DNA of 64,000 bases from Candidatus Omnitrophota bacterium (GTDB lineage: Bacteria > Omnitrophota > Gorgyraeia > Zapsychrales > Zapsychraceae). The stretch lies in the NCBI GenBank assembly GCA_020632495.1, contig JACKFL010000006.1, forward strand, positions 496,001 to 560,000, given 5' to 3'. A model generated the notes under the pieces. It was not told the DNA's origin, did not search any database, and was given only the letters and a program-made list of their open reading frames with translations. Below, piece after piece: positions 35,999 through 44,833 of this stretch (within the stretch, counting starts at the first letter, position 1; each line of letters starts with the position of its first letter). The translations under genes were made by a program, and so were the position numbers.

Positions 35999-37951
35999 AT
36001 GCTGATCGTCGTACCGTTGTGTCTTGCCGTAACATGTTTTGTGGCAGGATCCTTTCTTTTTTACAAGGGTTACCAAGCCGAGGAGGCGGAGAAGGCGGAA
36101 CAAAAGTCCCTCGAGGACGACGCGGTGCCGATCGATGACCCGAGTGAACTTGATGAGCTGAACGGTCAGTTCTCCGGACCCGTCGAGCCTCCCGCCCATG
36201 AAGGTAACGATCCGCGGCCGACCCTCAGCCTGGATCCGCTGTCAGCCGATACGAACGATAACGAGTCGCCGCCGTTGCCGGATTTCGAAGAGATTGTCTC
36301 GGAAATGGAGGCGGCGGAAACACCTCCGGAGTCCGAACCGTTTCCGGCTGACCCGGAGATCGAATCTGAACCCGAACCCGAGCCGGCCGGAGAGGCGGAG
36401 TTGCCTGCGGAATTCAAACTCGAACCTGATGCCCCGACCGAATCCGTCGCCGAGCCGGAGCCGCAAGCCGAACCAGGTCCGCAATCCGAACCCGAACCGC
36501 AAACGGAACCTGAATTCGAAACGTTACCTGCCGCCGCTCCCGATGTGACAGAAGAAGATCTGAATTCCCAAATCGATCAACTCAAGTATGAGTTGCGGGA
36601 CCTGGAAGAAAATTCCCGTTCCCAATTGATTCAGCTCATGGATGAGAAGAAGGAGCTCGAGGCCAAGCTCAAAGATGCGGAAGAAAAGGCTGCGATGGCT
36701 GCCCCGCCGACAGAACCAACCGACTCGTTGGGCGCGGAAGGGGCCGCTAAACTTTTTGCCGTCGAGGAAGAATTACGCCAAATCAAGGCGGAAAATGACC
36801 GGTTGCAAGCGGAGGCTGTCCGGAATCAGAGCGATGCTATTGACGACGAAGCGACTTTCGGACCGGAGGACGGAGACGATGCCGAGCAACTGAAGAGTGA
36901 GATCGAACGTCTGCAAAAGGTAATTCAGGAAAAAGACGAGAAGATTCTCGAGCAGCAAAGGGAAATGGTCACCCAGGAGGCGCTACAAGCCGATGTGCCG
37001 GCTCCGTCCGAGAACACCGAATTGGCCGGAGAGCTGGAACGCCTGAAGGCCGAGAACGAACAAATGCAGGCGGATATAAAGGCCAAGGCGGAGCAGATAC
37101 TGGAACACCAAAGGGAATTGGTCGCGCAAGAGGCCGCTGGTTCAGATAGCGGGGAGCTCGAACAGCAGCTTAAATCCGCCGAAGAAATGGCGCAGAAGCT
37201 TTCGGAAGAGAACAACCGTATCGGCGAAGAATTGGCCCAAAAGTCCGCTCAGATTGCGGAATTACTCGCCAAAGAAGAAACCATCACACAGCAGGAGACA
37301 CAACTGCAGGAAGTCCGTGAGGCCGCCGACCGACAGGCCCAAACCGCCCGGGAGCTGGAGGAGCAATTGCGTGAACGGGACCAGGAGTTGTTGACGCTGA
37401 AAAGCGAAACCGATCTGATGAGATCTCAGCTGCAGGAAGAGCAGCAACGCCAGCAAACCAAGATAGATGCCTTGCAGCAGGATGTCGAATCTTCACAGGA
37501 CCGTGAACAGGCGGCGCAGGACCGTATCCGCTCGCTCGAAGAGGAATTGGCGCAGACCCGCGAGGCGGTTTCGCAAGCACCGGCAGAGGAAACCGTCTCC
37601 GCGGCAGATCATGCCAGCGCCGTCGAGGCGTTGCAGGCGGAAATTAAGGAGAGGTCCGCTCAGCTCAGTGAAGTGGAAGGGCAGTTGAGCGCCGCGCGAC
37701 GGGAACAGGAAGACAAGATTTCACAGTTAACAGCTGAACTCGAACAAACCCGGCAGGCCTCAGCCGGGGATGCAACGGAGGAAGGCTCTCCGGTCCAGGA
37801 GGCCCAAATCCAAAAGCTTCAGGAACAGGTCAAGAAGCACGCCGAAAAGGAGAAGCTGTTGGTCTATGAGCTGTCTAAAAGTAAGGCGCAGATCATGGGG
37901 CTGGAGAAAATCTGCGAGGATTTTAAGCGTCAGTTGGATCAAGGAAAATGA
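35999..37951 (+). CDS. Membrane-anchored coiled-coil protein with E/P-rich linker
   Basis: A 650-residue product I cannot assign to a family. One N-terminal TM segment (about 2-24) is followed by an acidic linker. At about residues 100-180 this becomes a low-complexity E/P repeat (successive EPEPEPA and PEPQPEP units). From about 190 to the end it is almost continuous coiled coil rich in Glu, Gln, Ala and Lys (for example LEEELAQTREAVSQ). The design, an anchor plus extended spacer plus long coiled coil, suggests a structural envelope or scaffold protein. It starts 12 nt after hldD. Confidence 0.7.
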   Translation: MLIVVPLCLAVTCFVAGSFLFYKGYQAEEAEKAEQKSLEDDAVPIDDPSELDELNGQFSGPVEPPAHEGNDPRPTLSLDPLSADTNDNESPPLPDFEEIVSEMEAAETPPESEPFPADPEIESEPEPEPAGEAELPAEFKLEPDAPTESVAEPEPQAEPGPQSEPEPQTEPEFETLPAAAPDVTEEDLNSQIDQLKYELRDLEENSRSQLIQLMDEKKELEAKLKDAEEKAAMAAPPTEPTDSLGAEGAAKLFAVEEELRQIKAENDRLQAEAVRNQSDAIDDEATFGPEDGDDAEQLKSEIERLQKVIQEKDEKILEQQREMVTQEALQADVPAPSENTELAGELERLKAENEQMQADIKAKAEQILEHQRELVAQEAAGSDSGELEQQLKSAEEMAQKLSEENNRIGEELAQKSAQIAELLAKEETITQQETQLQEVREAADRQAQTARELEEQLRERDQELLTLKSETDLMRSQLQEEQQRQQTKIDALQQDVESSQDREQAAQDRIRSLEEELAQTREAVSQAPAEETVSAADHASAVEALQAEIKERSAQLSEVEGQLSAARREQEDKISQLTAELEQTRQASAGDATEEGSPVQEAQIQKLQEQVKKHAEKEKLLVYELSKSKAQIMGLEKICEDFKRQLDQGK

Positions 37952-37985
37952 GACATTCGCGATGTCCAAGGAGAACGGAACGAAC

Positions 37986-38444
37986 ATGGTTGAACACAAA
38001 GCTTATACCCGCTATATGGAAATAACCGCCCAAGACATTATGACCGACTTTGTGGAGACCATATCTCCGGATATGCTGGTCGGTGAATTGGCGCACATCA
38101 TGCTGCGCAAGGGTTTCAACGGGTTTCCCGTCGTCGATAATGGTGCAGTCGTCGGGATCGTCACTTTTACCGATCTCTTCAATCTGCTGCATACCTTTGA
38201 GCAGAGTGAGATGGGCGGGCACTCGGAAAAGCTGCACGAACGGATTGCGCATCTGAAGAAATGGCCCGTATCCAAGATCATGAGCCAAAAAGTCCACACC
38301 GTGCTGCCGACGACGACGCTCGACGAGATTATTGAGATTGTGGTCACCCGGAAGATTCACACGTTTCCGGTAGTCGAGGACGGAAAGCTGGTCGGTATTC
38401 TCGGCCGCGAGGATGTCCTTAACGCGACGTTTACGTATGGATAA
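37986..38444 (+). CDS. CBS-domain pair protein
   Basis: The product of about 152 residues is two CBS motifs and nothing else: ITAQDIMTDFVETISPDM to GIVTFTDLFNLL, then VSKIMSQKVHTVLPTTTL to LVGILGREDVLNATF. Such tandem CBS (Bateman) proteins bind adenine nucleotides and sense energy status. AAGGAG lies 12 nt before ATG 37986; an in-frame ATG at 37962 is an alternative. The 3' end overlaps the next gene by 8 nt. Confidence 0.87.
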   Translation: MVEHKAYTRYMEITAQDIMTDFVETISPDMLVGELAHIMLRKGFNGFPVVDNGAVVGIVTFTDLFNLLHTFEQSEMGGHSEKLHERIAHLKKWPVSKIMSQKVHTVLPTTTLDEIIEIVVTRKIHTFPVVEDGKLVGILGREDVLNATFTYG

Positions 38445-38835
38445 GACGTTCGCGGATTCGGCCGGACGCCTGCGCCGGGCGCATCAACGCCTTCACGACT
38501 TTCTTCCGCGGTTGGAGGGCGCTCGTAAGAAGATCCGTCCGGCGGATTGCGAGGAAGTCATCTTTGAGTTGTTTCGAATCGAAAGCGAGGCGCTCTACGA
38601 CGGCCTTTGTAAACAGTATGCCGATCGGAAGGGCGAAACCGCCATGTTGCGCGCGTTGCGGGAAGGTCTGGTTCCGCTGAAGGTCATGGTCTTGGCCTTT
38701 CTCGACGATAAGCGGGTAAGCGGGAGGCCGCTGGCCGTTGAACTTCGTTTGAGAATCAAACTTGAAGAAGACTATCTTATCCCGATGCTAAAAGGCATTG
38801 CGGGCCGCTATTTAACTTCGAACAAGGAATTATGA
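38437..38835 (+). CDS. Helical protein of unknown function
   Basis: From ATG 38437 the product is 132 residues, strongly helical and basic, with segments such as RLRRAHQRLHDFLPRLEGAR, VIFELFRIESEALYDGL and LEEDYLIPMLKGIAGRYL. The spaced His and Glu residues recall four-helix hemerythrin-like bundles, but the full metal-ligand set is not present, so I do not assign that family. It overlaps the CBS gene by 8 nt and the following lipoprotein gene by 4 nt. Confidence 0.55.
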   Translation: MDKTFADSAGRLRRAHQRLHDFLPRLEGARKKIRPADCEEVIFELFRIESEALYDGLCKQYADRKGETAMLRALREGLVPLKVMVLAFLDDKRVSGRPLAVELRLRIKLEEDYLIPMLKGIAGRYLTSNKEL

Positions 38836-39266
38836 AAAAATCTATCCTCCTACTATGCGGTGTTCTGTTGGTTGCCGCGATCGGCGGCTGCGAGACCGCC
38901 AAACGATTTATGGGCACGTCCATTGCGCATCTTGAGACGGCCCGTGAAGAAGCGATGACGATGTCGTTTGACTGTCCGTTTGCGGATTGTTTCGATTCGG
39001 TGCTGACCTTGTCGCGCAACGAGTATATGGGCGATTCGCTGAGCGGCGAGAAACCTTTTGAAACTTTTCAAAAGGACCGTGTGCGCGGCTACATCGTAGT
39101 GATGGGGATCTCCGGAAACATCGACACCACCGAAGTCGGCATTTTTTTCATCGAATTGCCGAACGGTGTTCGCATCGAGATATCCTCGCTGAGCACCGCG
39201 GCTAAGGAAAAAGTGGCCAAGGCCATCTTTAGAGAACTCAGTTTAAAATTCAACAGGCTGCCCTGA
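38832..39266 (+). CDS. Small lipoprotein of unknown function
   Basis: A 144-residue product with a lipobox (AAIGGC, Cys20). The mature domain is small and alpha/beta, with DCPFADCFDSVLTL carrying two cysteines, then GYIVVMGISGNIDTTEVGIFF, VRIEISSLSTAAKEKVAKAIF. This strand-strand-helix order is common in small bacterial lipoproteins of unknown role. The start overlaps the preceding gene by 4 nt (ATGA) and pyruvate kinase begins 1 nt after it. Confidence 0.6.
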   Translation: MKKSILLLCGVLLVAAIGGCETAKRFMGTSIAHLETAREEAMTMSFDCPFADCFDSVLTLSRNEYMGDSLSGEKPFETFQKDRVRGYIVVMGISGNIDTTEVGIFFIELPNGVRIEISSLSTAAKEKVAKAIFRELSLKFNRLP

Positions 39267-39267
39267 T

Positions 39268-40296
39268 ATGCATATCAACCGTTACACCAAGATCATCTGT
39301 ACCATCGGCCCGGCGAGCAATCAGGAAGACATGCTGCTGAAGATGGCTCAACGCGGCATGAATAAAGCGCGGATTAACTGTTCTCACGGAACACCGGCAC
39401 AGCATCAGAAGATCGTCGATCTGGTCAATTCCGTCAATCAACATAACGATTTTGATCTGGGGATTCTCGTGGATTTGGAGGGTTACCGGATCCGGATCGG
39501 GAAGATGAAGAAAAACGTCCCGCTGAATCCCCATGAGGTCGTTTATATCTCCAACGAACGAAATCCTGAACCGGGTGTCATCCCGCTTGATTTCGACGGA
39601 GATCTGCGCTCCATTACTAAAGGTTTGAATATGTTTCTTGACGACGGAACTTTACAGTTGCGCGTCCTCGGTCACAGCGGAAGCCGGCTCGAGCTGCGGG
39701 TGATCCAGGGCGGTATCCTGCGTGAGCGTAAAGGCGTCAACATTCCGGGGCTGAAATTGCAGTCCAATATCATGACCGAGAAGGACAGCGCTTCGATCGA
39801 TTTCGCGCTCAGGAATCAGGCTTCCATGATTTCCCAGTCGTTCGTCCGCAACAAGAAGGACATTCAGCGGGTGATGGCCAAGGTTAAACCGCATTCGCCC
39901 GGGACCAAAGTCATTGCCAAGATCGAGAGTGAAGACGGTCTGCGAAACGTCGAGAGCATACTCGATGAATGCGACGGGCTGATGGTCGCGCGCGGCGACC
40001 TCGGTGTATCGCTGCCGATCTACAAAATACCGATCGTCCAGAAATACTTGATCCGTCACTGCAATCGCAAGAAGAAACTTTCGATCACGGCGACGCAAAT
40101 GCTCGACAGTATGATCGAGCGGGGCCAGCCCACACGGGCCGAGGTGTCCGACGTTGCCAATGCCATCATCGACGGCACCGACTATGTGATGCTGTCCGGC
40201 GAGACAGCGGTCGGAAAGTATCCTTCACGGTCGGTTCAGATGATGAGCCAGATCGTCTCCTACACCGAAAAGCATACCAACGTTCCGCCGAAGTAA
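39268..40296 (+). CDS. Pyruvate kinase, short form without C-terminal domain
   Basis: Pyruvate kinase makes ATP and pyruvate from PEP and ADP. At 342 residues this protein ends right after the A domain (YPSRSVQMMSQIVSYTEKHT). The roughly 120-residue C-terminal regulatory domain of normal (about 470 aa) enzymes is missing, with an ordinary stop and no remnant. Conserved sites: TIGPAS, RINCSHG, KGVNIPG, the catalytic Lys in VIAKIESEDG, MVARGDLGV, ITATQMLDSM, and VMLSGETAVGKYP. One usual signature, DTKGPEIRTG, is replaced by DLEGYRIRIG. It may be an unregulated kinase or a paralogue with another substrate. Confidence 0.82.
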   Translation: MHINRYTKIICTIGPASNQEDMLLKMAQRGMNKARINCSHGTPAQHQKIVDLVNSVNQHNDFDLGILVDLEGYRIRIGKMKKNVPLNPHEVVYISNERNPEPGVIPLDFDGDLRSITKGLNMFLDDGTLQLRVLGHSGSRLELRVIQGGILRERKGVNIPGLKLQSNIMTEKDSASIDFALRNQASMISQSFVRNKKDIQRVMAKVKPHSPGTKVIAKIESEDGLRNVESILDECDGLMVARGDLGVSLPIYKIPIVQKYLIRHCNRKKKLSITATQMLDSMIERGQPTRAEVSDVANAIIDGTDYVMLSGETAVGKYPSRSVQMMSQIVSYTEKHTNVPPK

Positions 40297-40304
40297 AGAC
40301 CATT

Positions 40305-40835
40305 ATGATCGAGAACGAACTCCTTTTCTTGGGGCTGCTCAAAGACGGGCCGAAGCACGGTTATGAAATCAAGCGCCTGATCGAAGAGGACTTTTCACGC
40401 TTCGTGGGGCTCAATATCAAGTCGATTTATTACCCGCTCAAGAAAATGGAACAGTTGGGCCTGATCAACAAAGAGCAGGACCGGTCCGGGAATTATCCGG
40501 AAAAACATGTGTACAGCCTTACCCCGAAAGGGGAGGAGATCTTTGAGCATCTGATCACCGAGAGTTTCTTGAGTATCAAGCGTCCGTATTTTGATATCGA
40601 TCTTTCGCTGTATTTTCTGCAGTATGTGGATCGGGCTATTGCGCGGCGGCAGTTGCGCGGGCGGATGCTGTTTCTGAAGAAAATCATCCGGCAGATTGAG
40701 GGCGTGCGCGCCGAGACCGATCCCGCCAAAAAACACCTGCACATCATCCTCGAACATAACCTCGATCTGGTCGCCGCCGAACTCAAATCGGTCCAGAAAT
40801 TGGTCGGCATCCTGGACGGCCCTGAGCAGCTCTAG
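40305..40835 (+). CDS. PadR-family transcriptional regulator
   Basis: From ATG 40305 the 176-residue product has the PadR winged helix (LFLGLLKDGPKHGYEIKRL, KSIYYPLKKMEQLGLI, then the wing with YSLTPKGEEIF) and a C-terminal helical dimerisation domain (RQLRGRMLFLKKIIRQIEGV). PadR proteins are small-molecule-responsive repressors, often of detoxification, phenolic-acid or efflux genes. It sits 9 nt after the short pyruvate kinase. The promoter and palindrome before the polyketide-linked operon lie immediately downstream, making it the likely local regulator. Confidence 0.88.
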   Translation: MIENELLFLGLLKDGPKHGYEIKRLIEEDFSRFVGLNIKSIYYPLKKMEQLGLINKEQDRSGNYPEKHVYSLTPKGEEIFEHLITESFLSIKRPYFDIDLSLYFLQYVDRAIARRQLRGRMLFLKKIIRQIEGVRAETDPAKKHLHIILEHNLDLVAAELKSVQKLVGILDGPEQL

Positions 40836-40861
40836 GGCTGCCCGGTTTGACGGATAATATC

Positions 40862-40889
40862 TTGACATTTCTCTAATATTGCTTAAAAT
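40862..40889 (+). promoter_or_regulatory. Promoter of the 41-kb operon
   Basis: A perfect TTGACA (40862-40867), a 16-nt spacer and TAAAAT (40884-40889); the predicted start is near 40896, about 80 nt before the acyl-AMP ligase gene. Confidence 0.6.
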
Positions 40890-40894
40890 CAAAC

Positions 40895-40910
40895 TAGTAA
40901 AATTTTACTA
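40895..40910. promoter_or_regulatory. 16-bp perfect palindrome at the predicted start site (candidate operator)
   Basis: TAGTAAAATTTTACTA is self-complementary over all 16 bases and overlaps the expected +1 of the promoter at 40862-40889. A repressor bound here would block initiation. The adjacent PadR is the obvious candidate; this is inferred from position only. Confidence 0.5.
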
Positions 40911-40976
40911 CCTATCAGCCCCGCTCAAGGGTAAGATCATAAAACATTGATATGAGGTGCTTTAAGAGGTTGCTCG

Positions 40977-42500
40977 ATGTCTGTTTCTGAATTAGTGGCG
41001 CAGTGCGCCCGGCGTTATGCCGACAAACCCGCATTGATTTTCAAGGATCAGGAGATTTCTTTTGCCCGGCTGGCGGACCGGGTTGGACGGTATGCCGCGC
41101 TTTTTCAGCAGGTCGGCATTCACAAGGGCGACAGAATCGGATTTCAACTCCCCAACGGGCCGGAGGCGGTTTACTGCTATTTGGCCTGTTTTTACGTGGG
41201 GGCCGTGGGTGTCCCGCTGGATTTTATGCTGAAGGAAGATGAAGTCCGTTCCTGTTTGGGGCATGCCGAGGTCAAATTGTTCATTTATCAGCCGCGCCGG
41301 GCAGCCGATCCCACCAAATGGCGCGCCGCCTTGCCGGCGCTGAGGTCGGTGCTGACGGTCGGAGACGGCCAGCCGGCGGAACTGGATCTCAATAAGCTGG
41401 CCGACCAGGCCGGCCCCGAATGCCGGCCCGTTGAGACGGCCGACGCGGATCCCGCCCTGATCATGTACACTTCCGGGACTACGGGCAAGCCGAAGGGCAT
41501 CCTGTTGAATACGCGGCATCTCACCGGATCACCGGCGGCGATGAAACATTTCGTCGACCTGACCGACCGCGACGTCAAGCTGGCCGCAATACCGTTCAGC
41601 CATATCGGCGGGTTTATCTATATTCAAAACTGCATTCACTTCGGAATCACGCTGGTCATCATGGACCGCTTTCAGCCGTTTGAATTCCTGGCCAACGTAG
41701 AACGCTACCGTGTCACCTGTTTTCATATCGTCCCGCCGATGTACAATGCGCTGCTGACTCTCAAAGAAATCGAACGCTTTGATTTGTCGACGCTGCGCTG
41801 GGTGGTCGTGTTCGGCGCGCCGAGTTCCCCCGATATTCTCAAACGTTTTCATCAGTACATTCCTAATGCCAAACTCCTGAACGGCTGGGGCATGACCGAA
41901 ACTTCCCCGCCGAATACGGTCACGCCGCTCGATAGCGACAATATCCAGAGCGTCGGCAAGCCCGCGCCACACTGTGAAATCAGAGTCGTGGATGAGGACG
42001 GCCGGGAATGTCCCGCCGGCACCATCGGGGAGATCGTTATCAGCGGTTGGATTGTGATGGATGGTTACTACAAGGACCCGGAGGAGACGGCACAAGTGTT
42101 GCGCGACGGCTGGCTGCACACCGGGGATCTGGGACGCTTTGACACGGATGGATTTCTGTACATCGTCGGCCGGAAGAAGGAAATGATCAAGGTGGCCGGT
42201 CAGATTGTTTACGCCCCCGAAGTGGAGGCGGCGCTGCTGAAGCATGAGCAGGTCGCCGAGGCAGCCGTCGTTGGGGTTGAGGATGAATTGAAGGGTGAGG
42301 CGGTGCGCGCGTTTGTGGTCCTGCACGCGGATGCGGATGTTACCGCCGATGATCTGCGCGGTTATTGCCGCGAGCATCTGGCCAACTTCAAGGTTCCCCA
42401 GGCCATTACCATTAAGGACGGGCTGCCGAAGAATCGAACCGGAAAAATCGACAAGGCCGCCCTCAAGGAACAGTTTTCCGTCGCGGGCGGAGCGGGTTAA
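40977..42500 (+). CDS. Acyl-CoA synthetase / AMP-dependent ligase
   Basis: The 507-residue member of the adenylate-forming superfamily activates a carboxylic acid as acyl-AMP, usually ending as a CoA thioester. Core motifs: YTSGTTGKPKGI (about residues 164-175), GWGMTETSP, WLHTGDLGRFD, the hinge GRKKEMIKVAGQ, and the terminal catalytic Lys in KNRTGKIDK. Substrate is unreadable; acetate, a short acid or an aryl acid are possible. As first gene of the operon it could feed a starter unit or re-activate acid made by the aldehyde dehydrogenase downstream. ATG 40977 has AAGAGGT 6 nt upstream. Confidence 0.92.
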   Translation: MSVSELVAQCARRYADKPALIFKDQEISFARLADRVGRYAALFQQVGIHKGDRIGFQLPNGPEAVYCYLACFYVGAVGVPLDFMLKEDEVRSCLGHAEVKLFIYQPRRAADPTKWRAALPALRSVLTVGDGQPAELDLNKLADQAGPECRPVETADADPALIMYTSGTTGKPKGILLNTRHLTGSPAAMKHFVDLTDRDVKLAAIPFSHIGGFIYIQNCIHFGITLVIMDRFQPFEFLANVERYRVTCFHIVPPMYNALLTLKEIERFDLSTLRWVVVFGAPSSPDILKRFHQYIPNAKLLNGWGMTETSPPNTVTPLDSDNIQSVGKPAPHCEIRVVDEDGRECPAGTIGEIVISGWIVMDGYYKDPEETAQVLRDGWLHTGDLGRFDTDGFLYIVGRKKEMIKVAGQIVYAPEVEAALLKHEQVAEAAVVGVEDELKGEAVRAFVVLHADADVTADDLRGYCREHLANFKVPQAITIKDGLPKNRTGKIDKAALKEQFSVAGGAG

Positions 42501-42535
42501 GGCCGCGCGGCCCAACGCCGAAAGGAGAAGAAAGC

Positions 42536-43306
42536 ATGTCTGAAATGATCAAAGAAGCCCACATGACCGGTCAGGACCTGATGAATATGGTCCAGCTAAC
42601 CCCCAAAGATGTGGGCAAGTACGCGATAGTCCCTGGGCCGCGTGAACGGGCCGATGCCATCGTCAAAAAGATGGAGAACCCGATCAAGAATTTCAGTTTC
42701 ATGGAATATACCATGCACACGGGCGACTATAACGGGATCCGGCTGACCACCATCAACGGCGGCCGGTTCGCGCCGGATACCGCCATTACTACGGAAATCC
42801 TTTGTAATGCCCAAGTCTCCGGGCTGATCCGCGTCGGCAGCTGCGGGGCGCTGAAGGCTGACATCAAGATCGGCGATTTGGTCGTGGTGACGACGGCGAT
42901 CAAAGGTGAGGGAGTGACCAAATACTATGTCGACGACGATTTCGTTCCCAAGACGGACGAAGGGATGACCAAGATTCTCGCCCGGATCGCCGAGGACTCA
43001 CTGACGGCGAACGGATTGATCGAGAACGCCGTCCATACCGGCCCCTGCTGGACAACGGACGCTATCCTGCGCGAGACCCGCGAGCATGTCGGCAAAGCCG
43101 TCGACCAGGGTGCCATAGCTGTGGATATGGTCACCTCCGCCTTCCTGACGATCTGCGATTTGTACAAAATCCCGGCGGCAGTCATCTTGGCCGTGAGCGA
43201 CAATGTGATGACCGGGGAGATGGGCTTCATGAATCCCGACTATTATATGGCGGAGACGGCGATAATCAATATCGCCCTGGAGGCCGTCAAGAAACTGGAA
43301 GCCTGA
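42536..43306 (+). CDS. Nucleoside phosphorylase (PNP/UDP family)
   Basis: Phosphorolysis of a nucleoside to a base and a pentose 1-phosphate. The 256-residue product has the family motifs YAIVPGPRERADAIV (phosphate site), TEILCNAQVSGLIRVGSCGA, and DMVTSAFLTIC followed by AVSDNVMTGE. It looks nearest to uridine/purine phosphorylases. Given the isomerase and aldolase genes next to it, a plausible substrate is 5'-deoxyadenosine or methylthioadenosine, giving 5-deoxyribose 1-phosphate or methylthioribose 1-phosphate directly. That is inference from context. AAAGGAG precedes ATG 42536. Confidence 0.88.
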   Translation: MSEMIKEAHMTGQDLMNMVQLTPKDVGKYAIVPGPRERADAIVKKMENPIKNFSFMEYTMHTGDYNGIRLTTINGGRFAPDTAITTEILCNAQVSGLIRVGSCGALKADIKIGDLVVVTTAIKGEGVTKYYVDDDFVPKTDEGMTKILARIAEDSLTANGLIENAVHTGPCWTTDAILRETREHVGKAVDQGAIAVDMVTSAFLTICDLYKIPAAVILAVSDNVMTGEMGFMNPDYYMAETAIINIALEAVKKLEA

Positions 43307-43310
43307 GTCT

Positions 43311-44300
43311 ATGCCCGGAAACGCCAAGTTGCCCAAGGAATCGCCGTTGTTCTGGCCGGCCAAATTGCGCGGGACCACATTAAAGGTCCTGGACGAGACC
43401 CAGATCCCGGAAAAGATGGAATACATCCCGGTAACGTCGACTGCGGAGGCGGTCCGCGTCATCAAACAGATGAAGACCCGCGCATTCGGCCAGTTTCTCG
43501 TCGTGCTCAATACTTTTCTACTTGAGGTGCGCAAGAGTGAGAAACTGTCCGATAAAGCGCTGTTACAAAAACTCAAACGGACGGCAGAGCAACTGAACAA
43601 CAGCCGGCCTACCTTTCCGTTCTCCGAGGTGACCTCGATCGTCATCCGCTGGGCCGAAGACGCGCTCGCGCACGGTAAGGACGTGCGCCGGGCAGTTGTG
43701 CAGGGGATCAACGGTTATCTGGCAGGCGTCCGGGAGCAGCGGTTGTTCCGGGTCCAACGGATTGCCCAGCTTCTTGAAAGCGGCGACAGTGTGTTGACCC
43801 ACTGTAATGTCAGCGGGGAACTGGCCATGGCGGCCAGCATGGCACAGCAGGAGGGTAAGGAGCTGCATTTTTTCGCGACCGAGACCCGGCCTTACATGCA
43901 GGGAGCCCGTCTGACCAGCTGGGAATTGCAGCGCCTCGGCGCTGACGTGACGTTGATTGCGGACAATGCCGTCGGGTCGGTGATGAGCGACGGATTGGTC
44001 AACAAAGTTATCGTCGGATCGGACCGCTCCTGCGCCAACGGCGACTTTGCCAACAAGGTCGGAACTTATCAGATTGCGGTCTTGGCCAATGAGTTCGGCA
44101 TACCGTTTTATGTGCTGACGCAACCGTCAAAGAAGATAGCCGCGGGCAAGGATATCCCGATCGAGATCCGCAACGCCAGCGAATTGCTGACTTTCTACAA
44201 AAAGAAAATCGTGGCCGGCGTCGTGCAGGGATTTTATCCCGGTTTCGACGTGGTTCCGCATGAATTGGTCACCGATACCATAGCCATCAAGGTGAGCTGA
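43311..44300 (+). CDS. MtnA/DrdA-type aldose-1-phosphate isomerase (IF-2B family)
   Basis: The 329-residue protein has both domains of methylthioribose-1-phosphate isomerases. The N-terminal KVLDETQIPEKMEYIPVTS replaces the usual LLDQTKLP, and the C-terminal domain has the catalytic Cys165 in VLTHCN, the substrate motif ETRPYMQGARLTSWEL, and the catalytic Asp238 in VGSDRSCANGDFANKVGTY. The usual GAPA motif of MtnA is replaced by AFGQ. Such enzymes isomerise methylthioribose 1-phosphate or 5-deoxyribose 1-phosphate to the ketose, the substrate of the class II aldolase encoded downstream. Confidence 0.85.
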   Translation: MPGNAKLPKESPLFWPAKLRGTTLKVLDETQIPEKMEYIPVTSTAEAVRVIKQMKTRAFGQFLVVLNTFLLEVRKSEKLSDKALLQKLKRTAEQLNNSRPTFPFSEVTSIVIRWAEDALAHGKDVRRAVVQGINGYLAGVREQRLFRVQRIAQLLESGDSVLTHCNVSGELAMAASMAQQEGKELHFFATETRPYMQGARLTSWELQRLGADVTLIADNAVGSVMSDGLVNKVIVGSDRSCANGDFANKVGTYQIAVLANEFGIPFYVLTQPSKKIAAGKDIPIEIRNASELLTFYKKKIVAGVVQGFYPGFDVVPHELVTDTIAIKVS

Positions 44301-44302
44301 GT

Positions 44303-44833
44303 ATGGGGAAGACAGCCGAAAACGAAAAAGATACAAACGGGATTCTCGATGAATTCACCGAATCGGTGACGGTGTTACACGGCATCTTCAGTCCGAAGAC
44401 CTTTGACGATATTGTCAGAAAAAGTGTCCGTGATGTCTTTGTCTTGGAAGGCCGGCCTTCGCTGGAATCGGCGCAATTTTCCTGCCGGGAACTGATTAAA
44501 CGCAAAGTTAAACCGACGCTGATTGCCGACAATATGGCCGGATTTCTGTTCTACAAGAACTTAGTAAAGGAAGTCTGGATTTCCTATCAGGTGGCGGACG
44601 ACGACGGAGCTTTGTGCCAGATCGGTGCTTTGATCCTGGGGGTTTTGGGAAAGCGCCACAGTGTTCCGGTACGATTGTTCCCGAGCAGTCAGCGACTGGC
44701 CCTGTTGGGTAAAGACAAAGAGATCTTGTACTTCAACGGTGTGAAAGTCGCCCCGCGCAACGTCAAAGGGTATGTGCCGCTTGCCGAATGGGTCCCCCGT
44801 AAGTACATTTCCGAAATCGTAAAGGAAAAATGA
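44303..44833 (+). CDS. IF-2B-like half protein (Rossmann domain only)
   Basis: A 176-residue relative of the C-terminal domain of the preceding isomerase: FVLEGRPSLESAQFSCRELI corresponds to its ETRPYMQGARLTSWEL, and LIADNMAGFLFYKNLVKEVW to LIADNAVGSVMSDGLVNKVI. The segment VADDDGALCQIGALILGVLG matches GSDRSCANGDFANKVGTYQI. The N-terminal domain and the catalytic Cys are absent. AAGGTGAG precedes ATG 44303, and its TGA overlaps the aldolase start. It may be a regulatory or structural partner of the full-length isomerase. Confidence 0.75.
   Translation: MGKTAENEKDTNGILDEFTESVTVLHGIFSPKTFDDIVRKSVRDVFVLEGRPSLESAQFSCRELIKRKVKPTLIADNMAGFLFYKNLVKEVWISYQVADDDGALCQIGALILGVLGKRHSVPVRLFPSSQRLALLGKDKEILYFNGVKVAPRNVKGYVPLAEWVPRKYISEIVKEK

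Noticed and set aside
36300..36540. Repetitive DNA that might be a tandem-repeat array or CRISPR remnant
   Set aside because: It encodes the E/P-rich linker of the coiled-coil protein; units are degenerate and in frame, with no regular spacer.
38437..38835. Hemerythrin-like protein
   Set aside because: Helical and His/Glu containing, but the full metal-ligand pattern is not found.
44303..44833. Frameshifted remnant of the preceding isomerase gene
   Set aside because: It has its own ribosome site and start, a unique N terminus, and a stop coupled to the next start. Its sequence is homologous to, not continuous with, the full-length protein.
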